From positions 1-64,000 of the forward strand of contig JAEHCK010000004.1 in the NCBI GenBank assembly GCA_020696345.1: a stretch of 64,000 bases of DNA, in the 5' to 3' direction. This stretch comes from Thermoplasmata archaeon (GTDB lineage Archaea; Thermoplasmatota; Penumbrarchaeia; JAEHCK01). Shown here one piece after another: positions 30,001 to 37,768 of the stretch. Each line of letters opens with the position of its first letter. Within the stretch, counting starts at the first letter, position 1. The notes below the pieces were generated by a model. The model was not told where the DNA came from, made no database searches, and saw nothing but the letters and a program-made list of their open reading frames with translations. The translations under genes and the position numbers were made by a program.

Positions 30001-31894
30001 CGATGATAACCTTTAACGTTCGCGTTCCTTCATTTTTTGGCGTCCATTCTACACGAATTTCACGGCTGTCCTTACCTGGGATCGTATCCGAGCCATTGCC
30101 AATGAGTTTGTCATTTTCGAAAAAACTAATCTTTGCATTTCTGGCATCTGCCGTGCCGTTGTTATGTATTGTAGCTTTGATAGTAACGGGCATGTTCTGG
30201 GTCACGGTCTCACTGGACAATGATACATCGGTGGTTTCCAGAGATAGGTCTATTATCACATGTGATATCACTGCACATTCAATGATAACATCTAGAAATC
30301 CATCATTATTGACATCACCTGCCGCTGGTGTTGACCACAGCTCACGACCGGTTTGGGCAAATGTAATTTCCCAGAGATCTGTACCGTTCTCGCCGCTGAC
30401 CGCATAAATGTCCGGTGATGTGGTGAAGATCACATCCAATTTATTATCTGTATTAACATCAGCGAGAATGGGTGAACCGATGGCACGTTCATTAGTGTAC
30501 AGCGGTGGCATACCGATCGTATCCTTTACAATGTGCCAGAGTAAAGAGCCATTATTTCCATGGAAAGCATAAGCATGTGTTATTGGACCCAAAGTGCCAA
30601 GACCCCATGAGATGATAACGATCTCCGGTATATCATCGCCATCTAGATCACCGATCGCGGGAGTGGCCGCGATATGGCCGTAGATAAAATTCTCAGGGGT
30701 CGACCAGAGTAAAGTGCGATTGTTATTATAAACATAAACACGACCATTACCCAAGTCTTCATAGGGTGTACAGATTACCAGCTCGAAATCATTATTTTTA
30801 TTCCCATCAAGTTCGGCAGCGGCAGGTGAAGGTATCAGATCGGGGGTTGGGAGTGTATTAATATTGTAATACAGGACATCCAACCTGTTTCCTGATGGTG
30901 ATTGAGCATCAAAGAAACTTGCTGAGTAGTTATAATTTGTGATGTTAAATGCAGTTATTAAAACATTTTTCTTTGTTCCATCTTGATAGACAATTGGAGT
31001 TGAAACCATATTGCCAGGTAATGTCTGGTTCCAGAGTTCATTACCCGTTTTGGTCGATAATGCAAAAAGTTTATTACTGGCACTCACTACCAGATCGAGA
31101 TAATCATCCTGGTCGAGCAATGCAAGAACCGGTGACGAATGTGTGAAGTTCTCACCAGTGGATAATTGCCAGACCCTATCCGAATTCACATTGTTACTGC
31201 TCCAATAATAGCCATCCGAGCTGTCATAATTGGACTCGGGTTCATACATGAACAGGTTACCGTCCGTGGTTCCAAAGATTATGTCCAGTTGGTCATTGTT
31301 ATCAAAAAAACCTAGTGTGGGAGAAGTATATACAAGATCATTATCTGGCAAGCTATCTATAAGATCAGCATTAAGGCGCCAGACATAGTCACCATTGGCG
31401 CCATCGACAATATTGATGAATCCGTCCTCGGCATATACCACATGTTGCACATTTCGTCTATTTCCACCCGGCCAAACGATATTGTTGGAAAAGTTGCCTA
31501 TTGTGGTTCCCCATGAATCGATACCAAAGCCCACGATCTTATTATCATTCCAGCCATCCCAGCGTATTGTAGGTTCATAGATGCCTTTGTTTATTTGGTC
31601 GGCAACGTGAGAATGAGACATATCTTTACCGAACATGGGCCACGCAGGTTCGATCGATCTTGAGAGACGGGTGCTGGTGGGCGGTTGATACACTAATACG
31701 GCATCTTGATCAGCTGTAATTTCTTGGTCGAGTCCCTGTTCCAGGTTAACCGTAAAAGACCCAGAGCTAGGTTGTGCAAAACTGGCCATCGAGACGATGA
31801 ACCCTTCAAACACAACAGAACACAGGATGAAAATTATTACCCAAAACATACAATGTTTATTTGGCCGGTTAAAAAGTCCAGCAGGCATGATCAC
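27083..31894 (-). CDS. Giant membrane-anchored surface protein: FG-GAP/PQQ propeller plus CARDB domains
   Basis: A 1603-aa type I membrane protein. Signal helix at about 14-38 (MFWVIIFILCSVVFEGFIVS). Beta-propeller region at about 70-560 with blades such as GFFDNNDQLDIIFG, DQDDYLDLVVS, DLDGDDIPEIVII and DVNNDGFLDVIIE. Two clear CARDB-type Ig modules at about 565-800 recognise the motif NNGTADARNAKISFFEND and NIGADVAENIKVRVLDSN. A carboxypeptidase-regulatory-like module follows (TTTNSTGYYSIDL), then further CARDB/NEW3-like modules to about 1330. A membrane helix (about 1338-1360; LLIFFVAIIIIVFLVL) precedes a 240-aa Lys/Glu-rich cytoplasmic tail. Architecturally a sibling of the pair at 9.4-18.6 kb. 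Likely adhesion, S-layer-associated or ectodomain-sensing role. Confidence 0.86.
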   Translation of the reverse strand: MIMPAGLFNRPNKHCMFWVIIFILCSVVFEGFIVSMASFAQPSSGSFTVNLEQGLDQEITADQDAVLVYQPPTSTRLSRSIEPAWPMFGKDMSHSHVADQINKGIYEPTIRWDGWNDNKIVGFGIDSWGTTIGNFSNNIVWPGGNRRNVQHVVYAEDGFINIVDGANGDYVWRLNADLIDSLPDNDLVYTSPTLGFFDNNDQLDIIFGTTDGNLFMYEPESNYDSSDGYYWSSNNVNSDRVWQLSTGENFTHSSPVLALLDQDDYLDLVVSASNKLFALSTKTGNELWNQTLPGNMVSTPIVYQDGTKKNVLITAFNITNYNYSASFFDAQSPSGNRLDVLYYNINTLPTPDLIPSPAAAELDGNKNNDFELVICTPYEDLGNGRVYVYNNNRTLLWSTPENFIYGHIAATPAIGDLDGDDIPEIVIISWGLGTLGPITHAYAFHGNNGSLLWHIVKDTIGMPPLYTNERAIGSPILADVNTDNKLDVIFTTSPDIYAVSGENGTDLWEITFAQTGRELWSTPAAGDVNNDGFLDVIIECAVISHVIIDLSLETTDVSLSSETVTQNMPVTIKATIHNNGTADARNAKISFFENDKLIGNGSDTIPGKDSREIRVEWTPKNEGTRTLKVIIDPENFIEENNENNNEISKEIFIEASYPDLAIEDVKYYRGDGKEVDNDNLHLIEDENATINITVKNIGADVAENIKVRVLDSNLPIDEVKEITDLDLKESKWLIYVWRPELGSHDLKVQVDFGNTIEELNETNNEHKDLVIVNSKDPTNLDFKCDGRVFQPEDNEPAVGVEVVFKNNRTGSQKSTTTNSTGYYSIDLKTLPDQYQEGDEIIIHASDGENESTIKFNIYSEDKNRFDNLTLVMVPTYAITLSVDSSSKVVYPNEEITYDIIITNRGNKENTVNLSLSEIKDVQSSQSTSDWNAYLNEYMVRNIPPRSSQGGIVLTLKAPQKNDQARALDQVLVAVTAKSVFDPKQMDILGMTTTVGRVYDFILDLDETEYDLDPFENQTVEFGVDIKNNGNDDDIGIIDLDMPENWNAKYNDTIELLLGEEKRVEIILECDIFVGAGDQIINIQVSSIDGKGNTSTQLTVNILRPDLKFFNDVTMTPSDPKLSEVITFDANIYNNGSSYVAACIVEFRVDGSAYESKIVYNLSADDFEQISFQWTPTDAGEYLLEFEIDPDNNIIEADTENNIFELELEFKVDVALLNKPVFSKDNPVEGERIKISITVDNIGSVDITKSFQIDFYDGEPSMGGKRFARYTLNDDLTAGDDVIITVSWKTTGGGRQHTIYVEANPEINFTENDYDNNAITATIQISNKPRSEEFGDYTSWILLIFFVAIIIIVFLVLTPSKHPSSSRSGQYKNKYKGKGKDKGKAKPKDRIKHSEKRKTMVKDLKKGVKFIELGAETEEEPEKDEEEELEVNELGRVEPESIRRGEGSVSKIEDKVARKSTTKSLKEPPKTRKSHPSPNLVDTVTERLTGLFGGLGKGKRPLQSKSESKTKKDKIAVEVEEVETVPEVVEEIEEIEVDVAEVLVIGDGEDGTEAEVVEVEELEYDDGEDEETKKKRKTVRSINNRNGKSKKESGLDYSHMIGIR

Positions 31895-32053
31895 ACCGCA
31901 ATTTGATATGGTAAAGGCATAAAATAATTAATTTGCCAGGCCACCTATCCCTATCTTATCTATAATAACTGAATAGATTAATAGTAATAATCTTTAACTA
32001 CTATATTTATTTTACTGATTAACCACTGATTAACTAACATAGGGGTATTCGAA

Positions 32054-32518
32054 ATGGCGACGGACATTGAGGCAGGTTACGAGATCTTTGACCATACTGC
32101 AGATATTGGTATCCGAATGTATGGTAATTCGATTCCAGAATTATTCGAGCAAGCGGCAATAGGCATATCCGCCGTGATATTCCACGAGTCAATTCCAAAA
32201 ATCGAGCTGAAAGGCAAATATCGCATACAACTTCAAGCAGGAGATCTTGAACAATTGTTGGTAGACTGGCTGAATGAATTACTATTTATTTTCGTTACTG
32301 AACATATTGTGTGCTCTGAATTTCAAATTGCCATTGAAACACCAAATACACACAAGAAAATTAACACAACGGTTTATTCGTTAGATGCCTATATGTCAGG
32401 CCAGATTATATCTGATGATATGTTGATGAGCACCTGCGAGATCAAAGCGGTGACTTATCATATGTTATATATAAAGAAGACCACACAATGGGAAGCGCAA
32501 GTGCTGTTTGATATATGA
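32054..32518 (+). CDS. Archease
   Basis: A 154-aa archease, the small calcium-binding activator of the RNA ligase RtcB (tRNA splicing and RNA repair). Family motifs: FDHTADIGIRMYGNSIPELF at the start (metal-binding Asp/His), the central AGDLEQLLVDWLNELLF block, and the C-terminal CEIKAVTYHMLYI and VLFDI segments. A TATA-like CTATATTTAT at 32001-32010 lies about 45-50 nt upstream. rtcB is not in this window. Confidence 0.93.
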   Translation: MATDIEAGYEIFDHTADIGIRMYGNSIPELFEQAAIGISAVIFHESIPKIELKGKYRIQLQAGDLEQLLVDWLNELLFIFVTEHIVCSEFQIAIETPNTHKKINTTVYSLDAYMSGQIISDDMLMSTCEIKAVTYHMLYIKKTTQWEAQVLFDI

Positions 32519-32520
32519 CA

Positions 32521-32735
32521 ATTTGCTGAATTGATGCTGAACAGATACCGGGCTGGGTTTGTGATGAACAGATACCGGGCTGAGATTGTGATGAACAGAT
32601 ACCGGGCTGAGATTGTGATGAACAGATACCGGGATGGGTTGATTTCTGGAATTTATTTTAAAAGCTAGGTATCTGTCAATCAACAATCGATCAAAGCATC
32701 TGTCAATCAATAAAAAATCAAGACTACGTCTCTAC
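32521..32735. repeat. Bipartite 27-bp minisatellite element, copy 3
   Basis: First arm: four 27-bp units (CAGATACCGGGCTG-type) from about 32530 to 32640. Core: GGAATTTATTTTAAAAGCTA (about 32649-32668), the reverse complement of the core in copy 4. Second arm: inverted units (GTATCTGTCAATCAACAATC, GCATCTGTCAATCAATAA). It lies exactly between the convergent archease and S8e genes, three bases after the archease stop. Confidence 0.87.
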
Positions 32736-32800
32736 AATAACTCTGCTTGACTACAAAATAGCAATATTATAGCTTGATATGATAAAACAGAAAACTTCAA

Positions 32801-33193
32801 TTATGCAATATTCTTTGAGATCAAAATAGCATTAATTACCCCGTGCTGCCCTGGACGCGAAGTCACTCTTGCTGTGCCCACTTCGGTTTCGATAATTGCA
32901 CCTTTGTTAATGATGTTTCTTCGGACATAAAAAGGATTAGCATTATTTTCTATGACGGTCAGGATCTTTGTTTTTTTGGACTTTTTCGTTTTTGGATCAA
33001 TAATATTGGCAACCTCAGCACCCACTAATTTCATTTTAACATTATCTCCACGAGTGCGTATTTTCATTGCTTTTGTTTTATCCACGGTTGTAAATAGTTT
33101 CTCGCGTCCGATCTCAAAAGGGCGTTTTTTACGGTGTAGGCGGATCCTACCGCCTGATACCTTTTTTTTCGACCGTCCTTGCCATTGTGCCAT
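32801..33193 (-). CDS. rps8e: Ribosomal protein S8e
   Basis: Small-subunit ribosomal protein of the archaeal/eukaryotic S8e family (130 aa). It begins [20 protein letters not shown], a hallmark N-terminus, and continues with [16 protein letters not shown], the basic [11 protein letters not shown] patch, [19 protein letters not shown] and the terminal [14 protein letters not shown]. The ATG at 33193 is chosen over an upstream in-frame ATG at 33241 because the family starts at MAQWQGRS and a GTGAGGT Shine-Dalgarno precedes it. A classic archaeal marker. Confidence 0.96.
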   Translation of the reverse strand: MAQWQGRSKKKVSGGRIRLHRKKRPFEIGREKLFTTVDKTKAMKIRTRGDNVKMKLVGAEVANIIDPKTKKSKKTKILTVIENNANPFYVRRNIINKGAIIETEVGTARVTSRPGQHGVINAILISKNIA

Positions 33194-33472
33194 AATATAC
33201 CTCACTTGGAATCCTTCTAAATAGCTGATTATATATTTCAAGGTTTCTATTTAGATTGGTAAGTGTGTTATCCTGTAATTATTTCGTTTCATTTCATATT
33301 CACGAATACAAACTCACCTAATAAACCTTGACGAAATTTTTCGGGGATAACACAGTGTATCCAAATTACCGAAACATTTATATTAAATTCATACATTCTG
33401 TAATAATATCCAAAAAGTTTATAAATAAAAAGTTATGTTATTTATATGTCAGAATTATCTCTGGCAGGAAAG

Positions 33473-33481
33473 TTTATATAT
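33473..33481 (+). promoter_or_regulatory. Probable TATA box for the RDD-domain gene
   Basis: TTTATATAT within AAAGTTTATATATAATAA, 47-55 nt before the ATG at 33528. This would place a transcription start near 33503 and a leader containing the AGAGGTGAG ribosome-binding site. Pattern-based. Confidence 0.4.
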
Positions 33482-33527
33482 AATAATAGAAAATAGTATT
33501 CAATACATTTTCATCAGAGGTGAGAAA

Positions 33528-34301
33528 ATGGTAGAAGAAGAAGAGGAGTATTTTGTTCCTGAATCAAATTGGGGACGTCGAGCTGGTGCATTTTTCATTG
33601 ACCTGTTCATTGTTTTCATTTTGACTTATGCAATATTTCTCCTATTTATTTCGAATTATATGATATTTTTGCCTTTTCCGGTTGATAACCTACTGCTTTT
33701 CGTAATATTCTGGATAGTTGTTGGAATAATTACGATCGTATTTTCGGGTGTTCTCGAAGGTACTATTGATACCACGGTTGGCAAAGGCGTATTTGGTTTA
33801 CAGGTCTATTCACTGGACACCGAGACCATGACCGTGGGCAAAGGCATTCTACGAAGTGTCAGTAAATTGGTCTGGTTCTTTGTGCCGATAGATATGGCTG
33901 CAGGAAAAGGTAAGGGCGACCCACGCCAGCGAGCATTGGACTTATCGGCTAACACGATCGTAGCCGATCGGATGCTTGTTGAGCAGCCAGCAGCTGAACC
34001 AAGTGGTTTGCACCGGGGTGAAATTTATGTTAAACCCATTGAAACCAAGTCGAAGGAAGATAAGGATTCTAAAGGAAAGTTCTCAAAAGAATTCATTGCA
34101 AAGCAACTTGCCGCGGGCAAAGAAGTCCCAATCCCGAAAGAACTTCGGTCCGGCAAATGTTCACGGTGCGGTACTCCATATAATATCGTAAAAAAAGAAG
34201 ATGGCAGATGGTCCGGGTTATGGAATTTACGCTGTATATGGTGCAATAAAATGGTTTTCGAGGAATATACACGCCGGTCCCAACCAGGTAAATGGGTGTA
34301 A
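33528..34301 (+). CDS. RDD-family membrane protein with C-terminal zinc ribbon
   Basis: A 257-aa protein. After an acidic leader (MVEEEEEYFVPESNWGRRAG) comes an RDD domain with RRAGAFFIDLF and three hydrophobic segments, including FIDLFIVFILTYAIFLLFIS and LLFVIFWIVVGIITIVF, and the family's TTVGKGVFGLQVYS segment. A Lys/Glu linker leads to a zinc-ribbon pair, CSRCGTPYN and CIWCNKM (about 222-250). The ATG at 33528 follows AGAGGTGAG and removes a 31-codon extension. Function is unknown; RDD proteins are often transporters or membrane scaffolds, and the ribbon suggests protein or nucleic-acid contact on the cytoplasmic side. Confidence 0.85.
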   Translation: MVEEEEEYFVPESNWGRRAGAFFIDLFIVFILTYAIFLLFISNYMIFLPFPVDNLLLFVIFWIVVGIITIVFSGVLEGTIDTTVGKGVFGLQVYSLDTETMTVGKGILRSVSKLVWFFVPIDMAAGKGKGDPRQRALDLSANTIVADRMLVEQPAAEPSGLHRGEIYVKPIETKSKEDKDSKGKFSKEFIAKQLAAGKEVPIPKELRSGKCSRCGTPYNIVKKEDGRWSGLWNLRCIWCNKMVFEEYTRRSQPGKWV

Positions 34302-34369
34302 TTAATATAGTCTTACTCCCGATTTAGGTAAAGATAAAAATTATTATGTTGAAAATAACAAATATATTC

Positions 34370-34594
34370 AGGGGTCGGGGGTCACAATTTAGGGGTCAGG
34401 GTGATTTAGTAATTGAATTTATTTCGAATTATTTGTAAGTAATTTCACCATATCTGCAAATTGTTTTCTATGCCATATAATGTTAAAGTTTATTTTAAGA
34501 TTTAATATGAAATGCATAATGAACAAAAATATCTATAATTATGGGATAAAAGAAAAAATTAAATTTAGAAACTTAAGAAACCCTGACCCCTCTC
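34370..34594. repeat. AGGGGTC inverted-repeat element, second copy
   Basis: AGGGGTCGGGGGTC and AGGGGTCAGGGT (34370-34401) face ACCCTGACCCCTC (about 34579-34591) across an A/T-rich 170-bp centre with no ORF. Same unit as at 23955-24240. The size and end-to-end inversion resemble a small non-coding mobile element. Confidence 0.5.
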
Positions 34595-34639
34595 GATAAC
34601 ACCTTGGTAATCAACATTAACCATTCAAGTTCATATCCA

Positions 34640-34715
34640 CCGAGTAGCGCAGGGGAATTTCACCCCCACGCCCTCACAGAACCGGACGTGAACCTCTCGA
34701 TTCATCCGGCTCTTA
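34640..34715 (-). ncRNA. Group II intron domain V/VI remnant
   Basis: On the minus strand, a 34-nt hairpin beginning AGCCGGATGAA and closing TTCACGTCCGGTT (about 34709-34679) carries the hallmarks of group II intron domain V: the AGC triad at the 5' base, a GAGA tetraloop and an ACG bulge on the 3' side. It is followed by GGGGGTGAAATTCCCC, a domain VI-like hairpin, and CTACTCG. No reverse transcriptase is present, and what lies upstream (34716-35060) is not recognisable as domains I-IV, so this is probably a 3'-end relic. Confidence 0.72.
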
Positions 34716-35115
34716 TTACAGAAGTTTCATCGCTACTACGAGTTGTTCCACCCCTGTGCCCTGGATCGGTATTCTCGGGAGCGGGATCTAATTTATTATT
34801 ACTGGATTAGGATCGGGTTCTGATTTGTTTTAGCTGAAATAGGTTCGGGTTAATATCTTATCTACAACCGAGCCTAAACCAACGAAATATATGCAGAGCC
34901 TGCCAAGCGGTTTTTCTACAGAGCCTAACGCAGTGGAGCCCGAGCCCGATAATAATGGAGTGATATCTTAGATTTACATGAATTCTGCTCCTGAAAGCCG
35001 ACTCCGAGGGACCTACCCTCATCTCCTGTGCCACATCGTGGCACAATGACCCCAGACCCCTAGTTGAACTGATATTATTTACTTTAGAAAGTAATTGGTA
35101 ACAGCAACCTGGCGG
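34716..35115. other. Gene-free GC-rich stretch between intron relic and the 530-aa gene
   Basis: No ORF deserves a call. There are short repeated motifs (GGATCGGGTTCTG, AGGTTCGGGTT, and inversely oriented CCGAGCCTAAACC and GAGCCTAACG) and a GGGACCTACCCTCATCTCC / GTGCCACATCGTGGCAC hairpin near 35008-35045. Some of it may be degraded intron sequence; I could not align it with a known intron domain. Confidence 0.35.
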
Positions 35116-36708
35116 CTATTTCCGTGGTTTGATCTTTTCGGTTGAACCTGTAGCGCTCAACATCGTTTGTAAAGAGTTATTATATTCCGGCGGCTCGGAC
35201 CTGAGTAAATTTTCAGCCGGGTCTTTTAAAAATTGTGCGAAATCGAACTCGGTCTGTGTGTACTGCCATTTCTTACCCTCACCACGATCCATAGCCAATA
35301 AAAATGCATAAGCCACCGCTTTCACCTTTGTGTCTCCACCGCGATACTTGTCGATGGCACGAACTGTATCGTCTACACCCTTGGTCATGTATATTCGTGC
35401 AATTTGGTCTGCAAATTGAGCGATCTCCGGTAGTTTTTCGTATTCTGGCAGCAAAGAAATTATGGTTTTCTTTTTGATCTGAACATCGGCTTCTTTTAGT
35501 ATTTCCGAAGCTTTGATCTTATTGATATCGAACTTTTTATAGGTGTTCTTGGAGATCTTATTGTCGTGTGTAATAGCATATATCGCACTTTTTCCGAACC
35601 TGGACCAGTAATGCCCAAGAATTTTACTTGGAGTCGCCTTGTCGAATACCACGGATTCGTCCGCTTTTTTCATAACAGCCCATAATGCCTTGCGCTCTAG
35701 TGGTGTTGGCGATAATGCTTTGATGAATGCCTTTAAATTTGATCCGTAACAGTGGTTATTCATGATATAGATATTCCTACCCAGGCTCTGATAACTGCTC
35801 CGAAGCTCTTCAAGATGTTTAGCGAACAGATCGGAATCCATAATTTCACCCAATTGATATTTTTTTAAAATTTCGGACGAAATGACGGGTGGTTCTTCGA
35901 TCTCGCAGTCCTTGCATTTATCCTTGCAAATGGGTTGTGCGATTATATTTACACTGAAATCGTCTGTCAGGTTTCTATCAGCTATACGCTGTACCAAAAT
36001 GCCCAGGGTATGGCCCTTACTCTTCCTGGAACAGCGTTCACAGATACCGAGAGTAATATCTGCAGAGTGCCACTCGATCTCAAGATAAGGTTCGCCTCTC
36101 TGCTGGCGTTTTCGTACAGCTTTTGGCACGAGGTGCGGGCAGGTATAGACCTGTCCTTTTCGTTCTAAGTTCATCTTTAATCCGCCAATAGCCTCGCGTA
36201 TGAATTCAGTTGGCGGTTCCGAGGTACGCCCGGTGCATATCAACCCATTCTTGGTAGCATAAACATGTAATCTCTTCTTTTTTACAATGTCCAATACACC
36301 CATCAATAACCATTTTGGTTCATCATAATGCTGCACTGCCACAAGTTTCTCCTTCTTGGTTTTTCCACGAAATGCGAATTGGACTGTGCCGTATGGTGTC
36401 TTAAACGGTGCAAGATATGGTGCCTTGCCCTCGATCGCCAGTGTCAAGGTGGCCGCATACGCGCGTGCCAATAGATCACCGCGTGCCGAGAACTTCTTTA
36501 ACATACGCTCATCATCGGCAAAGCTCTGGATGCGCTCTACCTGTTTACGTACAACATCAAAATAGCATCTGCTGTGGCCTATGCATTTTGGTAGAATTAA
36601 CTCGGGATCCTTCTTTAACCTCTTTGCTTTTTTAATAAGATCTTTTTCCAGTACCTTTGATGCTGTTCGTGCACCGGTCCGGATTCGATATTTTTTCGTT
36701 GATGGCAT
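35116..36708 (-). CDS. Uncharacterised 530-aa protein with cysteine clusters
   Basis: No family recognised. Soluble and basic at the N-terminus (MPSTKKYRIRTGARTASKVL). Cysteine-containing motifs stand out: LPKCIGHSRCYFDVVRK (about 40-55), CPHLVPKAVRKRQQRG, GICERCSRKSKG (CxxC) and CKDKCKDCEIE (about 255-268), a pattern suggesting one or two zinc sites. The C-terminal third is helical. Its position beside translation and housekeeping genes and normal codon use argue for a native lineage-specific gene. A nucleic-acid-related role is a guess from the basic start and zinc-like motifs. Confidence 0.75.
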   Translation of the reverse strand: MPSTKKYRIRTGARTASKVLEKDLIKKAKRLKKDPELILPKCIGHSRCYFDVVRKQVERIQSFADDERMLKKFSARGDLLARAYAATLTLAIEGKAPYLAPFKTPYGTVQFAFRGKTKKEKLVAVQHYDEPKWLLMGVLDIVKKKRLHVYATKNGLICTGRTSEPPTEFIREAIGGLKMNLERKGQVYTCPHLVPKAVRKRQQRGEPYLEIEWHSADITLGICERCSRKSKGHTLGILVQRIADRNLTDDFSVNIIAQPICKDKCKDCEIEEPPVISSEILKKYQLGEIMDSDLFAKHLEELRSSYQSLGRNIYIMNNHCYGSNLKAFIKALSPTPLERKALWAVMKKADESVVFDKATPSKILGHYWSRFGKSAIYAITHDNKISKNTYKKFDINKIKASEILKEADVQIKKKTIISLLPEYEKLPEIAQFADQIARIYMTKGVDDTVRAIDKYRGGDTKVKAVAYAFLLAMDRGEGKKWQYTQTEFDFAQFLKDPAENLLRSEPPEYNNSLQTMLSATGSTEKIKPRK

Positions 36709-36865
36709 GATATTGATTCCAAAGATTTTTGATTGTAATATATATTATTGAGATTTAAATCTTTATGATTAAATTAAGTATTATTGAATTGGATGTCAAC
36801 ATATATTTTTGATGTTAGGTTATGGGTTATGGGTTATAGATGATAAAGTTAAAGGCTGAAAGACG

Positions 36866-36917
36866 AGAGACCGGTTGACTGGTTGACCGGGTGACCAGTT
36901 TACCAGATGATCGGCGG
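36866..36917. repeat. Short octamer tandem array
   Basis: Six or seven 8-bp units (GAGACCGG, TTGACTGG, TTGACCGG, GTGACCAG, TTTACCAG, ATGATCGG) ending 8 bp before the next gene's stop codon. Same family as 4225-4316. Confidence 0.6.
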
Positions 36918-36925
36918 ACCTTCAA

Positions 36926-37543
36926 TTAATCCACCTTGAAATCCTTTTCGATCACGAACGAACCAATATAATCGCAATCTTTACAATGGTATTTATATCC
37001 ACTGATAAGGCCAGCTTCATAGTACAGTTCCTTGCTGCCGCATTCAGGGCAGAGGAACGTTGTGACCTTATTGGGCTTTTTTATCTCGTCTTTATCTCCA
37101 TGGTGCACTTGTTTTTTAACCTCATATTTTTCGTGCCAACTAGTCTCTTCCATAGGGACCGAGCCTATCTTAAACTTCTTTGAAGGTCGTGATTTGGATT
37201 TGGTTTTCGCGCTGATTTTCTCTCTTTTCTTGAATTTCTGTTCGGCTTCAAATACCTTTTCCAAACCTGATCTTTGTGCAAGATCGATACTTTCTTCACC
37301 ACCATCCCCAGTAAACAGTTGGGGTGTACCAGATGTGAGAAAATAGAATATATACATCATAAGTAAAATTATTCCAACACCGAGCCCCAAGGCGCCATAA
37401 TAAAACATTGGCATGTTGGCATAAAACAGAAACCCGCTTGACATTACCAAAATAACCAGAAATATGACTAGGAGCTTGGTTCTGAACTCTACACGGTGAG
37501 CTTCACGGTCCCCGACACTGAATATATCATTTTCTTTTTTCAT
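36926..37543 (-). CDS. Two-helix membrane protein with C-terminal zinc ribbon
   Basis: A 205-aa protein of unrecognised family. Two adjacent hydrophobic helices (about 26-46 and 50-70: LLVIFLVILVMSSGFLFYA and YYGALGLGVGIILLMMYIF) are followed by a Lys-rich linker (KFKKREKISAKTKSKSRPSK) and a zinc ribbon FLCPECGSKELYYEAG ... YHCKDCDYIG (two CxxC pairs). The layout (membrane helices, basic linker, ribbon) parallels its neighbours at 33528 and 37769. Confidence 0.75.
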   Translation of the reverse strand: MKKENDIFSVGDREAHRVEFRTKLLVIFLVILVMSSGFLFYANMPMFYYGALGLGVGIILLMMYIFYFLTSGTPQLFTGDGGEESIDLAQRSGLEKVFEAEQKFKKREKISAKTKSKSRPSKKFKIGSVPMEETSWHEKYEVKKQVHHGDKDEIKKPNKVTTFLCPECGSKELYYEAGLISGYKYHCKDCDYIGSFVIEKDFKVD

Positions 37544-37768
37544 TGTAATGAATGGTATGTTTCTAATACGATTTAAAAATAACTGAGATACGGCTTGAAG
37601 TGAATATTAAATTTATTTTAATATAAAATATAAATGGAAGTAGATTTAAATATGTTAAATATAATTCAGATTAAGACCCATATGGTATTATTGATTACTG
37701 ATATCAAATTTTAAGGGGGTAGTAAAATATTAGCAGACAAGTATAAATTTTCCCGCCACTCCAATTAC

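Noticed and set aside
34604..34810. 68-codon frame over the intron relic
   Set aside because: It is antisense to a group II domain V/VI hairpin, which explains the sequence better.
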